Positions 26,455 through 36,119 of a stretch of 64,000 bases of DNA are shown here, in pieces (within the stretch, counting starts at the first letter, position 1; each line of letters opens with the position of its first letter). The notes under the pieces are model-generated. The model was not told the DNA's origin, made no database searches, and was given only the letters and a program-made list of their open reading frames with translations. A program made the position numbers and the translations under genes. Source of the DNA: Hyphomicrobiales bacterium (GTDB taxonomy: Bacteria > Pseudomonadota > Alphaproteobacteria > Rhizobiales > Beijerinckiaceae); assembly GCA_900473415.1 (NCBI GenBank), contig UCLR01000003.1, positions 186,001-250,000 on the forward strand. The letters are read 5' to 3'.

Positions 26455-27300
26455 ATGCATGACATGAGCGTCAAATGGCCGAACGGCGCGCGCTGCGCCG
26501 TGATGCTGACCTTCGACTTCGACGCCGAGACCCTGTGGACCTCCCGCGACCCCGAGAATATCGGCCGCCCCGGCGTGCTGAGCCAGGGCCGCTACGGCGC
26601 CAAGGTCGGCGTGCCGAAGATCCTCGACCTGTTGCGCGAGGAGGAGATCAAGTCGACGTTCTTCGTGCCGGGCTGGACGGCGGAGAACCATACCGGCCGC
26701 GTCGAGATGATCCTCAAGGACGGCCACGAGGTCGGCCACCACTCCTATTCGCACAAATGGGTCAGCGGCGATCCCGCCGCCGAGATCGAGGAGATGGAAA
26801 AGGGGCTGGAGGCGCTCAAGCGCACGGTGGGCGTGGTGCCGAAAGGCTACCGCTCGCCGGCAGGCGAGGTTTCGTCAGGCCTGTTCAAGCTGCTGCAGAA
26901 GCACGGCTTCCTCTACGATTCCTCGCTCATGGACGACATCAACCCCTATCGCCATGTACTGGAGGACGGCTCGAAGGGGCCGATCGAGATTCCCTGGCAC
27001 TGGAGCCTGGACGACGCGCCCTATGCGATGTTCTCGGCCAAGACGCCGCGCACGATCTGCACCAACGAGCACCTGCTCGCGATCTACAAGGCGGAGTTCC
27101 AGGAAATCTATCGCTGGGGCGGGCTCTACGACATCATCTTCCACCCGCAGTTCGGCGGGCGCCCGAGCCGCATCGCCTTGATCCGCGAACTGATCGCCTT
27201 CATCCGAACCTTTCCGGACGTCTGGTTCGCGACCGGGACCGAGGTCGCGGAGGCCTGGGCGAGCGCCCACGAGCACGACCAGGCTCAAGCGCTCTCATGA
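26455..27300 (+). CDS. NodB-fold polysaccharide deacetylase family protein (PgdA/PuuE-like)
   Basis: A 281-residue protein with the NodB homology domain: TFDFDAET supplies the catalytic base and metal Asp (Asp21/Asp23), and HHSYSH supplies the metal histidines, with RSPAGE the third motif. It lacks a signal peptide, so a wall polymer is unlikely. Cytoplasmic members of this group include PuuE-type allantoinase and hydrolases of small amides. Placed 18 nt after two SDRs and a Liv transporter whose divergent partner is an amidase, it may hydrolyse a cyclic or N-acyl intermediate. Confidence 0.85.
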   Translation: MHDMSVKWPNGARCAVMLTFDFDAETLWTSRDPENIGRPGVLSQGRYGAKVGVPKILDLLREEEIKSTFFVPGWTAENHTGRVEMILKDGHEVGHHSYSHKWVSGDPAAEIEEMEKGLEALKRTVGVVPKGYRSPAGEVSSGLFKLLQKHGFLYDSSLMDDINPYRHVLEDGSKGPIEIPWHWSLDDAPYAMFSAKTPRTICTNEHLLAIYKAEFQEIYRWGGLYDIIFHPQFGGRPSRIALIRELIAFIRTFPDVWFATGTEVAEAWASAHEHDQAQALS

Positions 27301-27311
27301 GCCTGGGATCA

Positions 27312-27344
27312 GCTTCCTTCCGGATCAACCCGCCGTAAGGAAGC
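27312..27344 (+). terminator. Candidate terminator after deacetylase gene
   Basis: GCTTCCTT and AAGGAAGC form perfect 8-bp arms around 17 nt, starting 11 nt after the deacetylase stop codon. There is no T-run. It could end the transporter/SDR/deacetylase transcript. Confidence 0.45.
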
Positions 27345-27648
27345 GCAGGCCCGGCCCATAGCACTCCCATGAGCGGTGGCGGCCGCAACCGTCACCGCCT
27401 TCGATCGCCCTCTCTCCAGACTCTGCTGGGTGGCCGCAAAGTGGCCAGTGACCCCATGGCCATTCCCCGGACGGCGAACAGAGATCCCGGTCGATGCCGA
27501 TTTCGGTCGAGCTGCGGCAGCCTGTCCGGGTCGTCCTTCTGCTGCAGGGCCGCAGTGCGCTCGTGGCGCTTTCCAACCGGAATTCGTGACGTAGGATTTT
27601 GAAACACGCTGGGAATCAACGCTGGCGACCCAGGGACAGGCGCCTCAA
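27345..27648. other. Intergenic region without recognisable gene
   Basis: About 300 nt between the deacetylase and MFS genes. Short overlapping frames exist on both strands (for example 27392-27619 minus, 75 codons), but none has a ribosome binding site or a recognisable domain. Two TGGCCA palindromes lie around 27440-27470. The MFS promoter must lie in its right part. I see nothing else. Confidence 0.5.
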
Positions 27649-29304
27649 ATGAGCCGGACCATCGATGCGCGACAGCCCGTGGCGAGCACGGGGCCGTTCG
27701 CGCCTCTCAACAACGCGACCTTCCGGGCAATCTGGCTCGCCGGGCTGATCTCCGGGATGGGATGGCTCATCCAGACCATCGCAATGAGCTGGCTGATGGC
27801 GACGATCACGCCCTCCAGCGTGATGGTTGCGCTGGTCCAGACCGCAACGAACCTGCCCGCCTTCATTCTATCGATCTTCGCCGGGGCCATCGTCGACAAT
27901 TTCAATCGCCGCAAGGTGATGCTGATGGCGCGGTCCTTGATGGCCGTGACCGCTGCCGCGCTGACGATTCTCGTCGCAGTTGGGATGATCAACCCCTGGA
28001 TCATCCTGTTCTTCAGCTTTCTCGCAGGGTGCGGCATCGCCTTCAACGACCCGGCCTGGCAAGCGTCGGTCGGTGATATCGTCGATCGGAAGGATCTCGC
28101 GGCGGCCGTGACGCTGACCTCCGTCGGCTTCAACACCGTGCGCAGCGTGGGGCCGGCTCTTGGCGGCATCATTCTCGCGTCCTTTGGCCCCCTGACGGCG
28201 TTCCTCCTCTACACCCTCGGCCATCTGGCGCCGCTGATCGTGGTATGGCGGTCCAGGTGGACGGTTCCGACCTCAGGCCTGCCACCCGAAGCGATGCTGA
28301 CCGCCATCTCCGACGGAATTCGCTTCACGTCCCTGTCTTCGGAGATCAAGACAGCGCTCGCGCGTGGCTTTCTATTCGGGCTCGCCGGCATCGCCATGCT
28401 GGCACTTCTGCCGCTGGTGGTTCGCGATCAGCTGAAGCAGGGTGCCGTCGCCTATGGTGTCCTCATGGCCGGCTTCGGTGGAGGAGCATTGCTGGCGGGC
28501 CTGACTTCGACAATGCTGAGGCGCAGGTTGTCGGACGAGCAGTTGCTGAAGCTGGCTTGCACCGCTTGCGCGATATGCACGATCAGCCTTTCGCTGACGC
28601 AGACCGCCGCTGTCGCCGGTGTCGCGCTCATGCTCGGCGGCGCCGGCTGGGTCCTGGGCTGGTCGGGCCTGAGCATAAGCGTGCAATGGGCGAGCCCCCG
28701 GTGGGTCGTCGGCCGTACGATTTCGCTCTATTACGCCCTCACCTCATGCGGGCTCGCCGTCGGGAGCTGGCTCTGGGGGATGATCACCGAGAGCTATTCC
28801 CTGAGTTTCGCATTGCAGGCGTCGACCGCGGCCTCTCTTGGCGTCGCCATTCTCGGCTTGCTGCTGCCCATCCATCAGCGCAAGGACTCCGATGTCTCGA
28901 CGTCCGACAGCTTCGAGGTGCCCGCCGCCCGCCTGGATCTGAAGCCGCGAAGTGGGCCGATCGCCGTCAGAATCGATTATCGGATCGCCTCTGATCAGAT
29001 TGAGACCTTTCTCGCCCTGATGCTGCAGCGCCGGCGGGCCCAAGGACGCAACGGCGCCCGGAGATGGATCCTGACGCGCAACCTGCACAACGTCGAAGTC
29101 TGGACCGAGACCTTCCGCACACCGACATGGAACGACTATTTGCGGTTCAATTACCGCCAGACCGCGGCTGACAGAGCGCTGAACGCCAGCCTGCTTCAAC
29201 TGCACGTCGGACATGACGCGCCGGAGGTCACCCTCTCGATTGAGCGGCCAACCGTTCCCCCTCGAAAAGCCGATATCTTTCGATCCGACACGCCACACAC
29301 CTGA
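27649..29304 (+). CDS. MFS transporter (MFS_3/EntS-like) with C-terminal extra domain
   Basis: A 551-residue protein. Residues 20 to about 415 hold roughly twelve membrane segments of the MFS_3 (DUF894) type, with the loop NFNRRKVMLMARSLM and GPALGGIILASFGPL. The last 120 residues (from about VRIDYRIASDQIETFLALMLQRRR) are soluble and look like the ferredoxin-like antibiotic-monooxygenase-type fold often fused to this branch. Likely an exporter of a small molecule at the inner membrane. The gene stands alone and appears somewhat less GC-biased than its neighbours. Confidence 0.85.
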   Translation: MSRTIDARQPVASTGPFAPLNNATFRAIWLAGLISGMGWLIQTIAMSWLMATITPSSVMVALVQTATNLPAFILSIFAGAIVDNFNRRKVMLMARSLMAVTAAALTILVAVGMINPWIILFFSFLAGCGIAFNDPAWQASVGDIVDRKDLAAAVTLTSVGFNTVRSVGPALGGIILASFGPLTAFLLYTLGHLAPLIVVWRSRWTVPTSGLPPEAMLTAISDGIRFTSLSSEIKTALARGFLFGLAGIAMLALLPLVVRDQLKQGAVAYGVLMAGFGGGALLAGLTSTMLRRRLSDEQLLKLACTACAICTISLSLTQTAAVAGVALMLGGAGWVLGWSGLSISVQWASPRWVVGRTISLYYALTSCGLAVGSWLWGMITESYSLSFALQASTAASLGVAILGLLLPIHQRKDSDVSTSDSFEVPAARLDLKPRSGPIAVRIDYRIASDQIETFLALMLQRRRAQGRNGARRWILTRNLHNVEVWTETFRTPTWNDYLRFNYRQTAADRALNASLLQLHVGHDAPEVTLSIERPTVPPRKADIFRSDTPHT

Positions 29305-29444
29305 CCGGCCAATCAGGCCAGAGCGGTTCGCGCCAGGTGAAACCAGCCTGCATCACGATGGCGGGAAACGGATAGGCGAGCGGCCTGAAGTCGGCCGGAC
29401 ACAGGGCGGATCGACGATCGCCCCGTGCAGCTTGTCAATTAGGC

Positions 29445-29471
29445 GCCGGCCGCACCGTGCGAGCGGCCGGC
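29445..29471 (-). terminator. Candidate terminator after dctA
   Basis: GCCGGCCGC and GCGGCCGGC form a perfect 9-bp stem with a 9-nt loop, 29 nt beyond the dctA stop codon on its strand. It could also serve the convergent MFS gene, 141 nt away. Only a short mixed AT stretch follows. Confidence 0.5.
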
Positions 29472-29499
29472 ATTCATGTCGTCTCTGGAGCCGGTCCGA

Positions 29500-30834
29500 T
29501 CATTCGGCGGGGGTGAGAAGGGGCTCGTCGAGCAGATCCGGCACGTTGCCGCTGAGAGCAGCCTGGAGTTGCTCCTGGTCGAGTTCGCCCTCCCAGCGCG
29601 CCACCACGATGGTCGCCACGGCGTTGCCGATGAAGTTGGTCACGGCCCGGCATTCAGACATGAACCGGTCGATGCCGAGGATCAGGGCCATGCCCGCGAC
29701 AGGCACGGTGGGGACGACCGACAGGGTGGCGGCGAGCGTGATGAAGCCTGCACCGGTGATGCCGGCCGCGCCCTTCGAGCTGAGCATGGCGACCAGCAGC
29801 AGCAGGATCTGGTCGCCGAGCGGCAGGTGGATATCCATCGCCTGGGCGATGAACAGCGCGGCGAGCGTCATGTAGATATTCGTGCCGTCGAGGTTGAACG
29901 AATAGCCCGTTGGCACCACGAGACCGACGACGGAGCGCTTGCAGCCCGCCGCCTCCATCTTCTCCATCAGCGTCGGCAGCGCCGCTTCCGAGGAGGAGGT
30001 GCCGATCACCAGCAGGATCTCTTCCTTGATGTAGCGGATCAGCGCGAGGATCGAGAAGCCGTTATAGCGGGCGACCGCGCCGAGCACCCCGAGCACGAAG
30101 ATCGCCGAAGTGAGGTAGAAGGTGCCGATCAGCATCGCCAGATTGGCGACGGAACCGATGCCGTAGCGGCCGATGGTGAAGGCCATGGCGCCGAAGGCGC
30201 CGAGCGGGGCGGCCTTCATCAGGATCGCGACCAGCTTGAAGATCGGAGCAGAGAGAGCCTGCAGGAAATCGAGCACCGGCTTGGCGCGCTCGCCGACCAG
30301 CGAGAGCGACAGACCGAACAGCACGGAGAAGAACAACACCTGCAGGATGTCGCCGGAAGCAAAGGCGCCGACGATCGTGTTCGGGATGATGTTCTGCAGG
30401 AAGCCGACGACGCTGGCGTCATGCGCCTGGGTCGCGTAGCCCTGCACCGCCTTCGCATCGAGGCTGGCCGGATTGATGTGCAGGCCGCTTCCCGGCTGGA
30501 CCACGTTGCCGACGACGAGGCCGACGACAAGCGCCAGCGTCGAGAAGGTCAGGAAGTAGATCATCGCCTTTCCGGCGACGCGCCCGACCTTCTGCATGTC
30601 GCTCATCCCGGCGATGCCGGTCGAGACGGTCAGGAAGATCACCGGAGCGATGATCATCTTCACCAGCTTGATGAAGGCGTCGCCGAGCGGCTTCAAGGCC
30701 GCGCCTTGCTCGGGCCAGAAATGACCGAGCAGGATGCCGGCCGCGATGGCCGCGAGCACCTGCACATAGAGGTGCTGATAGAATTTTCTGGGGCGCGCCG
30801 GCTGGGCCGGCGCGTGGTCGAGCGTGATCGCCAT
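29500..30834 (-). CDS. dctA: C4-dicarboxylate/proton symporter DctA
   Basis: A 444-residue DAACS-family transporter. The N-terminus [21 protein letters not shown] is typical of DctA. The serine-rich hairpin [17 protein letters not shown] lies near residues 275-292, and the signature [20 protein letters not shown] near 308-327. Imports succinate, fumarate and malate with protons. Divergent from dctB across 209 nt that contain a sigma-54 promoter pointing at dctA and a DctD-type palindrome. This is the standard rhizobial arrangement. Confidence 0.96.
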   Translation of the reverse strand: MAITLDHAPAQPARPRKFYQHLYVQVLAAIAAGILLGHFWPEQGAALKPLGDAFIKLVKMIIAPVIFLTVSTGIAGMSDMQKVGRVAGKAMIYFLTFSTLALVVGLVVGNVVQPGSGLHINPASLDAKAVQGYATQAHDASVVGFLQNIIPNTIVGAFASGDILQVLFFSVLFGLSLSLVGERAKPVLDFLQALSAPIFKLVAILMKAAPLGAFGAMAFTIGRYGIGSVANLAMLIGTFYLTSAIFVLGVLGAVARYNGFSILALIRYIKEEILLVIGTSSSEAALPTLMEKMEAAGCKRSVVGLVVPTGYSFNLDGTNIYMTLAALFIAQAMDIHLPLGDQILLLLVAMLSSKGAAGITGAGFITLAATLSVVPTVPVAGMALILGIDRFMSECRAVTNFIGNAVATIVVARWEGELDQEQLQAALSGNVPDLLDEPLLTPAE

Positions 30835-30897
30835 GGTTTCCTCCTTGGGCCTGGCTCGCGGGTTCTTGCTGTTTTCGACGCCGCTGACGCGCTGTTC

Positions 30898-30912
30898 GCA
30901 AGCGCTATGCCA
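30898..30912 (-). promoter_or_regulatory. Sigma-54 promoter (-24/-12) of dctA
   Basis: On the minus strand the sequence reads TGGCAT-AGCGC-TTGC, a full match to the sigma-54 consensus TGGCAY-N5-TTGC with correct spacing. Transcription would start about 11-12 nt downstream (near 30887), leaving a leader of about 50 nt before the dctA start codon. Confidence 0.82.
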
Positions 30913-31016
30913 TCGCCCATTCAGGATTTTAATTGTTTAAAAACAGTGGCTTGGCAGAAAGTCTCGGTCTTTGTAAACTGAAATCTGGCGATTTGTCGCA
31001 CGTGGTACGGTTGATT

Positions 31017-31034
31017 TGTGCGAAATTCCGCACA
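31017..31034. promoter_or_regulatory. DctD-type upstream activating palindrome
   Basis: TGTGCG and CGCACA form perfect 6-bp arms around AAATTC. The sequence resembles the known rhizobial DctD binding sites upstream of dctA. It lies about 138 nt upstream of the predicted dctA transcription start and 10 nt before the dctB start codon, so it could also feed back on dctBD. A degenerate second site may lie near 30990-31010, but I cannot support it. Confidence 0.7.
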
Positions 31035-31043
31035 TCATGGCGC

Positions 31044-32867
31044 ATGAGCAAAAGCCCGGACCGACGCGGCGACCGCTGGATGGTCAGACACCGCCTCTGG
31101 ATCGCCTTCACGCTCGCGATGGCAGCCATCGCTGCCGTCGCCTTCGCGCTCGCGGCGGATGTGGGACGCAGCCGCGCCGTCACGACGATGCGCAGCCGCG
31201 CCGCGGATGCCGGGACGCTGGCTTTGGCCATCCTTCGCGGCGAGTTGGAAAAGCAGCGCGCGCTGCCTGTGATCCTGGCGCGTGACCCGGATGTGCGATC
31301 GGCTCTGAGGGGTGGCGACAAGCACGCGCTCGACCAGAAGCTGGAGGCGATCGCCGGCGAGACCCGCGCGGCGGTCATCTACGTGCTGGGAAAGGATGGC
31401 GTCGCGATCGCGGCCAGTAACTGGCGGGAGCCGACGAGCTTCGTCGGCAATGACTACGCGTTCCGCGATTATTTCAGCGGCGCGGTCGCCGGCGGCACGG
31501 CAGAACAGTTTGCGCTCGGCACGGTGAGCAACCGCCCCGGCCTCTACATCACCAATCGCGTCGATGATGCCGGCGATCCTCTCGGTGTCGTCGTGGTCAA
31601 GGTCGAGTTCGATCAGGTCGAGGCCGATTGGTGGGCCCTGGGTGGGCAGACCTATGTCGTCGACCAGCGCGGCGTCGTGCTGCTTTCCACCATCGCGGAT
31701 TGGCGCTTCCAGACAGAGGTCGCACTTGCTCCTCAGACGGCGGCGGAGATCCGGCAATCGCTGCAGTTCGGCGCAGCGCCACTGACGCTCCTGCCCTTGC
31801 GGCGGGATGGCGAGGTCGTCCGTAGCGCGGGCGCTGCGACCGGCGCACATGTGGCGGCGCGCTCTCCGATTCCGACCACGGACTGGCAGCTCGAAGTGCT
31901 GATGCCGGTCGACACGGCGATCCGCGACGACCAGGCCCGCCTGCAGACGCTCGCTGCACTCATGCTCATGCCCGGCGCCGCGCTCGGCGCATTCGCACTG
32001 CGCCGCCGCCAGGTCAATCGTGCTAGGTTCATGGTCGAGGCTCAGGCCAAGGCCGAACTCGAGCGGCGCGTGGCCGAGCGGACCGTAGCGCTGGCCGGCG
32101 CGAATGACCGGCTCGTCGAAGAGATGGCGGAGCGTGCCCGGGCGCAGGAGCGCCTTTCCGACGCACGCGAGGAGCTGGCGAAAGCCAACCGCCTGGCCAC
32201 GCTCGGTCAGGTCACGGCTGGCGTTGCGCACGAGATCAACCAGCCACTCGCCGCAATGCGCACCTATGCCGAGAACGCCCGCACGCTCCTTGGTCGCGCC
32301 GACGCGGCGGGCGCCGATGGCGCGCTCGTCAAGATCGTCGGGCTGACCGAGCGGATCGGCGCCATTACCGACACACTGCGGGGTTTCGCTCGGCGTGGCG
32401 GCGGAGCACACGCGCCGGTCGATCTCCGCGAGGCGATCGAAGGCGCGCTGATGATTCTCGACGCCGCGCTACGACAGGCCGGCATCACGCCGAACCTGCC
32501 GGCTCTGGCCGAGCCGATCTTCGTGCTCGCGCGACCGGTCGAGCTGGAGCAGGTCCTCGTCAACCTGATGCGCAACGCGATCGAGGCCATGGCGGAGCTG
32601 CGCGACGGCCGAACACCACGGCTCACGATCGATGTCGCGACACAAGGCGAGCAAGTCGAAATCGCCATCATCGACCATGGACCAGGCCTCGAAGACGACG
32701 CCCTTGCCGCGCTCTTTGCGCCGTTCCGTACGACGAAGGCGCGCGGGCTTGGCCTGGGGCTCGTGATCTCGCACGACATCGTCACCTCTTTCGGCGGCAC
32801 GCTCTCCGCGACGAGTCGCCCGGGTGAGGGCTGCACCTTCACGATCAGGCTGAAGAGGGCCGCATGA
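31044..32867 (+). CDS. dctB: C4-dicarboxylate sensor histidine kinase DctB
   Basis: A 607-residue sensor. A first membrane helix (about 15-37) is followed by a periplasmic double-PAS-type sensor domain (about 38-295, with [21 protein letters not shown]), a second membrane helix (about 298-318), a coiled coil ([15 protein letters not shown]), and the kinase core: H-box [19 protein letters not shown] with phospho-acceptor near His396, N box [10 protein letters not shown], and GLGLGLVIS. The architecture is that of DctB. ATG 31044 is chosen; no strong ribosome binding site is visible. The stop overlaps dctD by 4 nt. Confidence 0.92.
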   Translation: MSKSPDRRGDRWMVRHRLWIAFTLAMAAIAAVAFALAADVGRSRAVTTMRSRAADAGTLALAILRGELEKQRALPVILARDPDVRSALRGGDKHALDQKLEAIAGETRAAVIYVLGKDGVAIAASNWREPTSFVGNDYAFRDYFSGAVAGGTAEQFALGTVSNRPGLYITNRVDDAGDPLGVVVVKVEFDQVEADWWALGGQTYVVDQRGVVLLSTIADWRFQTEVALAPQTAAEIRQSLQFGAAPLTLLPLRRDGEVVRSAGAATGAHVAARSPIPTTDWQLEVLMPVDTAIRDDQARLQTLAALMLMPGAALGAFALRRRQVNRARFMVEAQAKAELERRVAERTVALAGANDRLVEEMAERARAQERLSDAREELAKANRLATLGQVTAGVAHEINQPLAAMRTYAENARTLLGRADAAGADGALVKIVGLTERIGAITDTLRGFARRGGGAHAPVDLREAIEGALMILDAALRQAGITPNLPALAEPIFVLARPVELEQVLVNLMRNAIEAMAELRDGRTPRLTIDVATQGEQVEIAIIDHGPGLEDDALAALFAPFRTTKARGLGLGLVISHDIVTSFGGTLSATSRPGEGCTFTIRLKRAA

Positions 32868-34231
32868 CCGCTCCCGACGTCGATCGGACCGCCATCGAGG
32901 TCGCCTTCGTCGATGACGATCCGGACCTGCGCGACGCCAACGCCCAGTCGCTGCGCCTGGCCGGTTTCGCGGCGGTTCCGCTCGCCTCGGCCCAAGCGGC
33001 GCTTGACCGCATCGGCCCGGACTATGCCGGCGTCGTCGTGACCGACGTGCGCATGCCCGGCATGGACGGCATCGAGCTCTTCAGGCGCCTGCGCGCCCTG
33101 GACGCCGATATCCCCGTGGTCGTGATCTCCGGTCACGCCGATATCGCCATGGCGGTCGAGGCGATGAGCGAGGGCGCTTACGACTTCATCGCCAAGCCGT
33201 ATTCCACCAGCCGCCTGGTCGAGACCCTGCGGCGTGCGGTCGAGAAGCGCGCGCTTGTCATCGAGAACCGGCGGCTGCGCTCACTCGCTGTGGCGCCAGG
33301 CGAAGAGACCGCCCTGCTCGGCGAGGCTCCCGCAATCGTCCGCCTGCGTCAGACCATTCACGATCTCGCCGATGTCGACGTCGACGTCCTGATCCTGGGC
33401 GAAACCGGCACCGGCAAGGAGGTCGTCGCCAACCTGTTGCACCAGCAGGGGCGGCGGCGCAGCCAGCCTTTCGTCGCCCTGAACTGTGGGGCGTTGCCGG
33501 AGAGCGTGATCGAAAGCGAGCTTTTCGGTTACGAGGCCGGCGCCTTCACCGGTGCACAGAAGAAGCGCATCGGCCGCATCGAGCATTCCAGCGGCGGCAC
33601 ACTCTTCCTAGACGAACTCGAAAGCATGCCGCCAGCGGCGCAGGTCAAGCTGCTGCGGGTTCTTGAGGGTCGCGAAATCACGCCGCTTGGCTCGAATGAT
33701 CGGCGCCGTGTCGATCTGCGCGTCGTCGCGGCGACAAAGCTCGATCTCGGCGACCCGGCGCAGCGCGGCGATTTCCGCGGCGACCTGTTCTACCGCCTCA
33801 ACGTCGTCACCTTGCGGATTCCTCCGCTGCGCGAGCGCCGTCGCGACGTGCCGCTGCTCTTCGCTCATTTCCTCGCCCGCGCGGCCCGGAAATACGGGCG
33901 CGAAGTGCCGGTGCTGGACCGTAGCGTCGAACGCCATCTCGTGGAGAATGCATGGACGGGCAATGTCCGCGAGCTCGTCCATTTCGCGGAAAGGGTGGCG
34001 CTCGGTATCGCTGCCGACATGCCAGTCGCGCCAGCCCAGGGCGACATCACGGCGGCGAGCCTGCCCGAGCGTCTGAGCGTGATCGAGGCCAATCTCATCC
34101 GCGAAGCTCTGGAGGCGAATCGCGGCGATGTTCGCGCAACCCTCGAGATGCTCGGCATTCCGCGCAAGACCTTCTACGACAAGCTTGCGCGTCACGGGAT
34201 CGACCGGGCGTCCTATGTGATCACGCAGTGA
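32864..34231 (+). CDS. dctD: Sigma-54-dependent response regulator DctD
   Basis: A 455-residue NtrC-class activator. Receiver domain with phospho-acceptor Asp61 (VVTDVRMPG), AAA+ domain with Walker A GETGTGKE (about 179-186), the sigma-54 contact loop GAFTGA (about 226-231), Walker [12 protein letters not shown], and a C-terminal Fis-type helix-turn-helix ([23 protein letters not shown]). Activates dctA from the palindrome at 31017-31034. Coupled to dctB by ATGA. Confidence 0.95.
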   Translation: MTAPDVDRTAIEVAFVDDDPDLRDANAQSLRLAGFAAVPLASAQAALDRIGPDYAGVVVTDVRMPGMDGIELFRRLRALDADIPVVVISGHADIAMAVEAMSEGAYDFIAKPYSTSRLVETLRRAVEKRALVIENRRLRSLAVAPGEETALLGEAPAIVRLRQTIHDLADVDVDVLILGETGTGKEVVANLLHQQGRRRSQPFVALNCGALPESVIESELFGYEAGAFTGAQKKRIGRIEHSSGGTLFLDELESMPPAAQVKLLRVLEGREITPLGSNDRRRVDLRVVAATKLDLGDPAQRGDFRGDLFYRLNVVTLRIPPLRERRRDVPLLFAHFLARAARKYGREVPVLDRSVERHLVENAWTGNVRELVHFAERVALGIAADMPVAPAQGDITAASLPERLSVIEANLIREALEANRGDVRATLEMLGIPRKTFYDKLARHGIDRASYVITQ

Positions 34232-34566
34232 GGTTTCCAGTTTCCCTCACAGCGTCGGGCAGAACTGCGTCCTCCGGTCGTCCGCAGGCGCACACCGCCG
34301 CGCCAGCCAGCGAAGGGCGCGGCGATCATTGTCCCCAAGGACAATAGGCATCGGGCGGGCGCACATACGCTACTGGCGGGACGATCGGAGAACCAGAGCG
34401 CCTTGAACAGCTCCCGCCATATGAAAACGACAGTCTGGAAAGGCAACTGGCCGGGCCCCGCACGCTTTCCGCTCTTCGCGTCACCGCAACTGCGGGAAGG
34501 CCGCACATTTGCCTGGGAGTTCGGAGGGCTGACGCGACCGGCCCCATCTCATGGAATCTGACTGGA
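34232..34566. other. Intergenic region with one inverted repeat
   Basis: 335 nt between dctD and the potassium channel gene. A perfect 7-bp inverted repeat ATTGTCC-CCAA-GGACAAT lies at 34328-34345; its role is unknown (short stem-loop, possible operator). Short minus-strand frames (34213-34506, 34326-34577) have no domain or ribosome binding site and are not called. Confidence 0.5.
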
Positions 34567-34896
34567 ATGGGACCCAAGAAGAAAAGACGCGCCTTTTTCT
34601 TCGCTCTCGCGCGGCAGGTTCAGGTGATATGGCCGATTCTGTCTGGAGTGCTCGTCGTGATCGTCGGGCTCGGATTGCTGATCGGACGCATAGAGGACTG
34701 GCGGATCAGCGAGGCACTCTACTTCAGCTTCGTGACCGGTCTCACGATCGGCTACGGGGACTTTGCGCCGCGCCATCTCAGCTCGCGCGTGCTCGCCCTG
34801 TTCATCGGCTTCGCCGGTATCGTGCTGACCGGACTCGTTGCGGCGGTCAGCGTTCAGGCACTGCGCGCGACGGAGATCGATCACACCGAGGAATAG
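34567..34896 (+). CDS. Two-helix potassium channel (Ion_trans_2)
   Basis: A 109-residue membrane protein made of a basic N-terminus (MGPKKKRR), helix 1 (about 20-42), a pore helix, the selectivity filter TIGYGDF (residues 60-66), helix 2 (about 72-95) and a short tail. It has the minimal KcsA/Ion_trans_2 pore without a regulatory RCK or cyclic-nucleotide domain, and would work as a tetramer. Start is ATG without a strong ribosome binding site. It precedes the cation antiporter by 71 nt, suggesting an ion-homeostasis pair. Confidence 0.88.
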   Translation: MGPKKKRRAFFFALARQVQVIWPILSGVLVVIVGLGLLIGRIEDWRISEALYFSFVTGLTIGYGDFAPRHLSSRVLALFIGFAGIVLTGLVAAVSVQALRATEIDHTEE

Positions 34897-34967
34897 CAGC
34901 CCAGCTCAAATCACCTGAAAGCAGAAACCGTCAGTATTGAGCTTATATCCAACCAAGGACACCCGCC

Positions 34968-36077
34968 ATGGCGTCAGGCCTTTCCGCATTGCTCAAGGAA
35001 ATCCGCGGGAACGTCGTTCTGTGGCTCTTGGTTCTCGTTCCTGTCGTCTTCGTGGTCGAACGACTGCATCCCGAAGCGCACACCTTGCTCTTTCTGCTCT
35101 CGGTCCTGGCGCTGGTGCCTCTGGCCACACTGCTCAGTCACGCCACAGAGTCCGTCGCCGCCAAGACAGGCGACGCCGTGGGCGGCCTGATCAATGCCAC
35201 GCTGGGCAACCTGACCGAGCTGATCATCGCGCTGGCCGCGTTGCGGGCCGGACAATACATGCTGGTGAAGGCATCGATCGCGGGCGCGATCGTGACCAAC
35301 ACCCTGTTCATGCTGGGGGCATCGTTCCTGATCGGCGGCCTCAAGCACCATGTGCAAGACTATAACCGAGTCAGCGCCCGCCTCCAGACGAGCCTGCTGT
35401 TTATCGCCACGATCGCCATGCTGGTTCCCTCGATCGTTCCCGATGCCGGTTCCGCGGCGGCGTCATCGAAGTTCACGCAGGAATTGAGCGTGGGCCTGTC
35501 GATGCTGCTCATCGGAACCTATGCGTTGGGCCTGTTCTTCTCGCTCAAATCCCATCGCGAGTTCTTCGGCAGCGCGGAGCTGGCGGAACATGGCGAGGCC
35601 GCGTTGCCGCTGGGCCTGTCTCTGGCGACGTTGGCCGGCGTCACTGTCCTGGTGGCACTGGTCAGCGAGATCTTCATCGAATCGGTCCAGGAGGCTGCCG
35701 TCACGCTGGGGCTCACTCCCGCTTTCGTCGGCTTCATCGTCGTGGCCCTGGTCGGCGGTGCTGCCGAAATGGCTGCGGCCTTCGCCGGCGCGAGCAAGAA
35801 CCGGCTCGACCTGAGCGTCGGCATCGCCCTCGGGAGCGCATCGCAGATCGCCCTGTTCGTGGCCCCGACGCTGGTGCTCCTCAGCTATGTCCTCGGCCCG
35901 ACGCCGATGAACCTGCTGTTCTGGCCGGGCGCTGTCGTCATGATGCTGATTTCGACGCTAACCGCCTTCCTGACGACCAGCACCGGACGCTCGGCCTGGT
36001 TCGTCGGCGTGCTCCTGCTGATGGTCTATCTGATCTTCGCCATGACGCTCTATCTTCTGCCCCCCGGCGGACAATAG
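34968..36077 (+). CDS. Calcium/proton antiporter (CAX/ChaA type)
   Basis: A 369-residue protein with about eleven membrane segments and the two CaCA repeats: GGLINATLGNLTELIIALAA near 70-90 and GGAAEMAAAFAGASKNRLDLS near 262-282, each carrying an essential acidic residue, the second followed by GIALGSASQIALFVAPTLVLLS split into the next helix. Exchanges calcium, or sodium/potassium, for protons at the inner membrane. AAGGA precedes ATG 34968. Confidence 0.92.
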   Translation: MASGLSALLKEIRGNVVLWLLVLVPVVFVVERLHPEAHTLLFLLSVLALVPLATLLSHATESVAAKTGDAVGGLINATLGNLTELIIALAALRAGQYMLVKASIAGAIVTNTLFMLGASFLIGGLKHHVQDYNRVSARLQTSLLFIATIAMLVPSIVPDAGSAAASSKFTQELSVGLSMLLIGTYALGLFFSLKSHREFFGSAELAEHGEAALPLGLSLATLAGVTVLVALVSEIFIESVQEAAVTLGLTPAFVGFIVVALVGGAAEMAAAFAGASKNRLDLSVGIALGSASQIALFVAPTLVLLSYVLGPTPMNLLFWPGAVVMMLISTLTAFLTTSTGRSAWFVGVLLLMVYLIFAMTLYLLPPGGQ

Positions 36078-36119
36078 ACACCGGGCTCTCGCCTCGGCCG
36101 CCAGCCCTGCCGGCGACGC

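Noticed and set aside
27392..27619. Minus-strand frame of 75 codons in the gap before the MFS gene
   Set aside because: No ribosome binding site, no recognised domain, and an unusual amino-acid composition; most likely noncoding.
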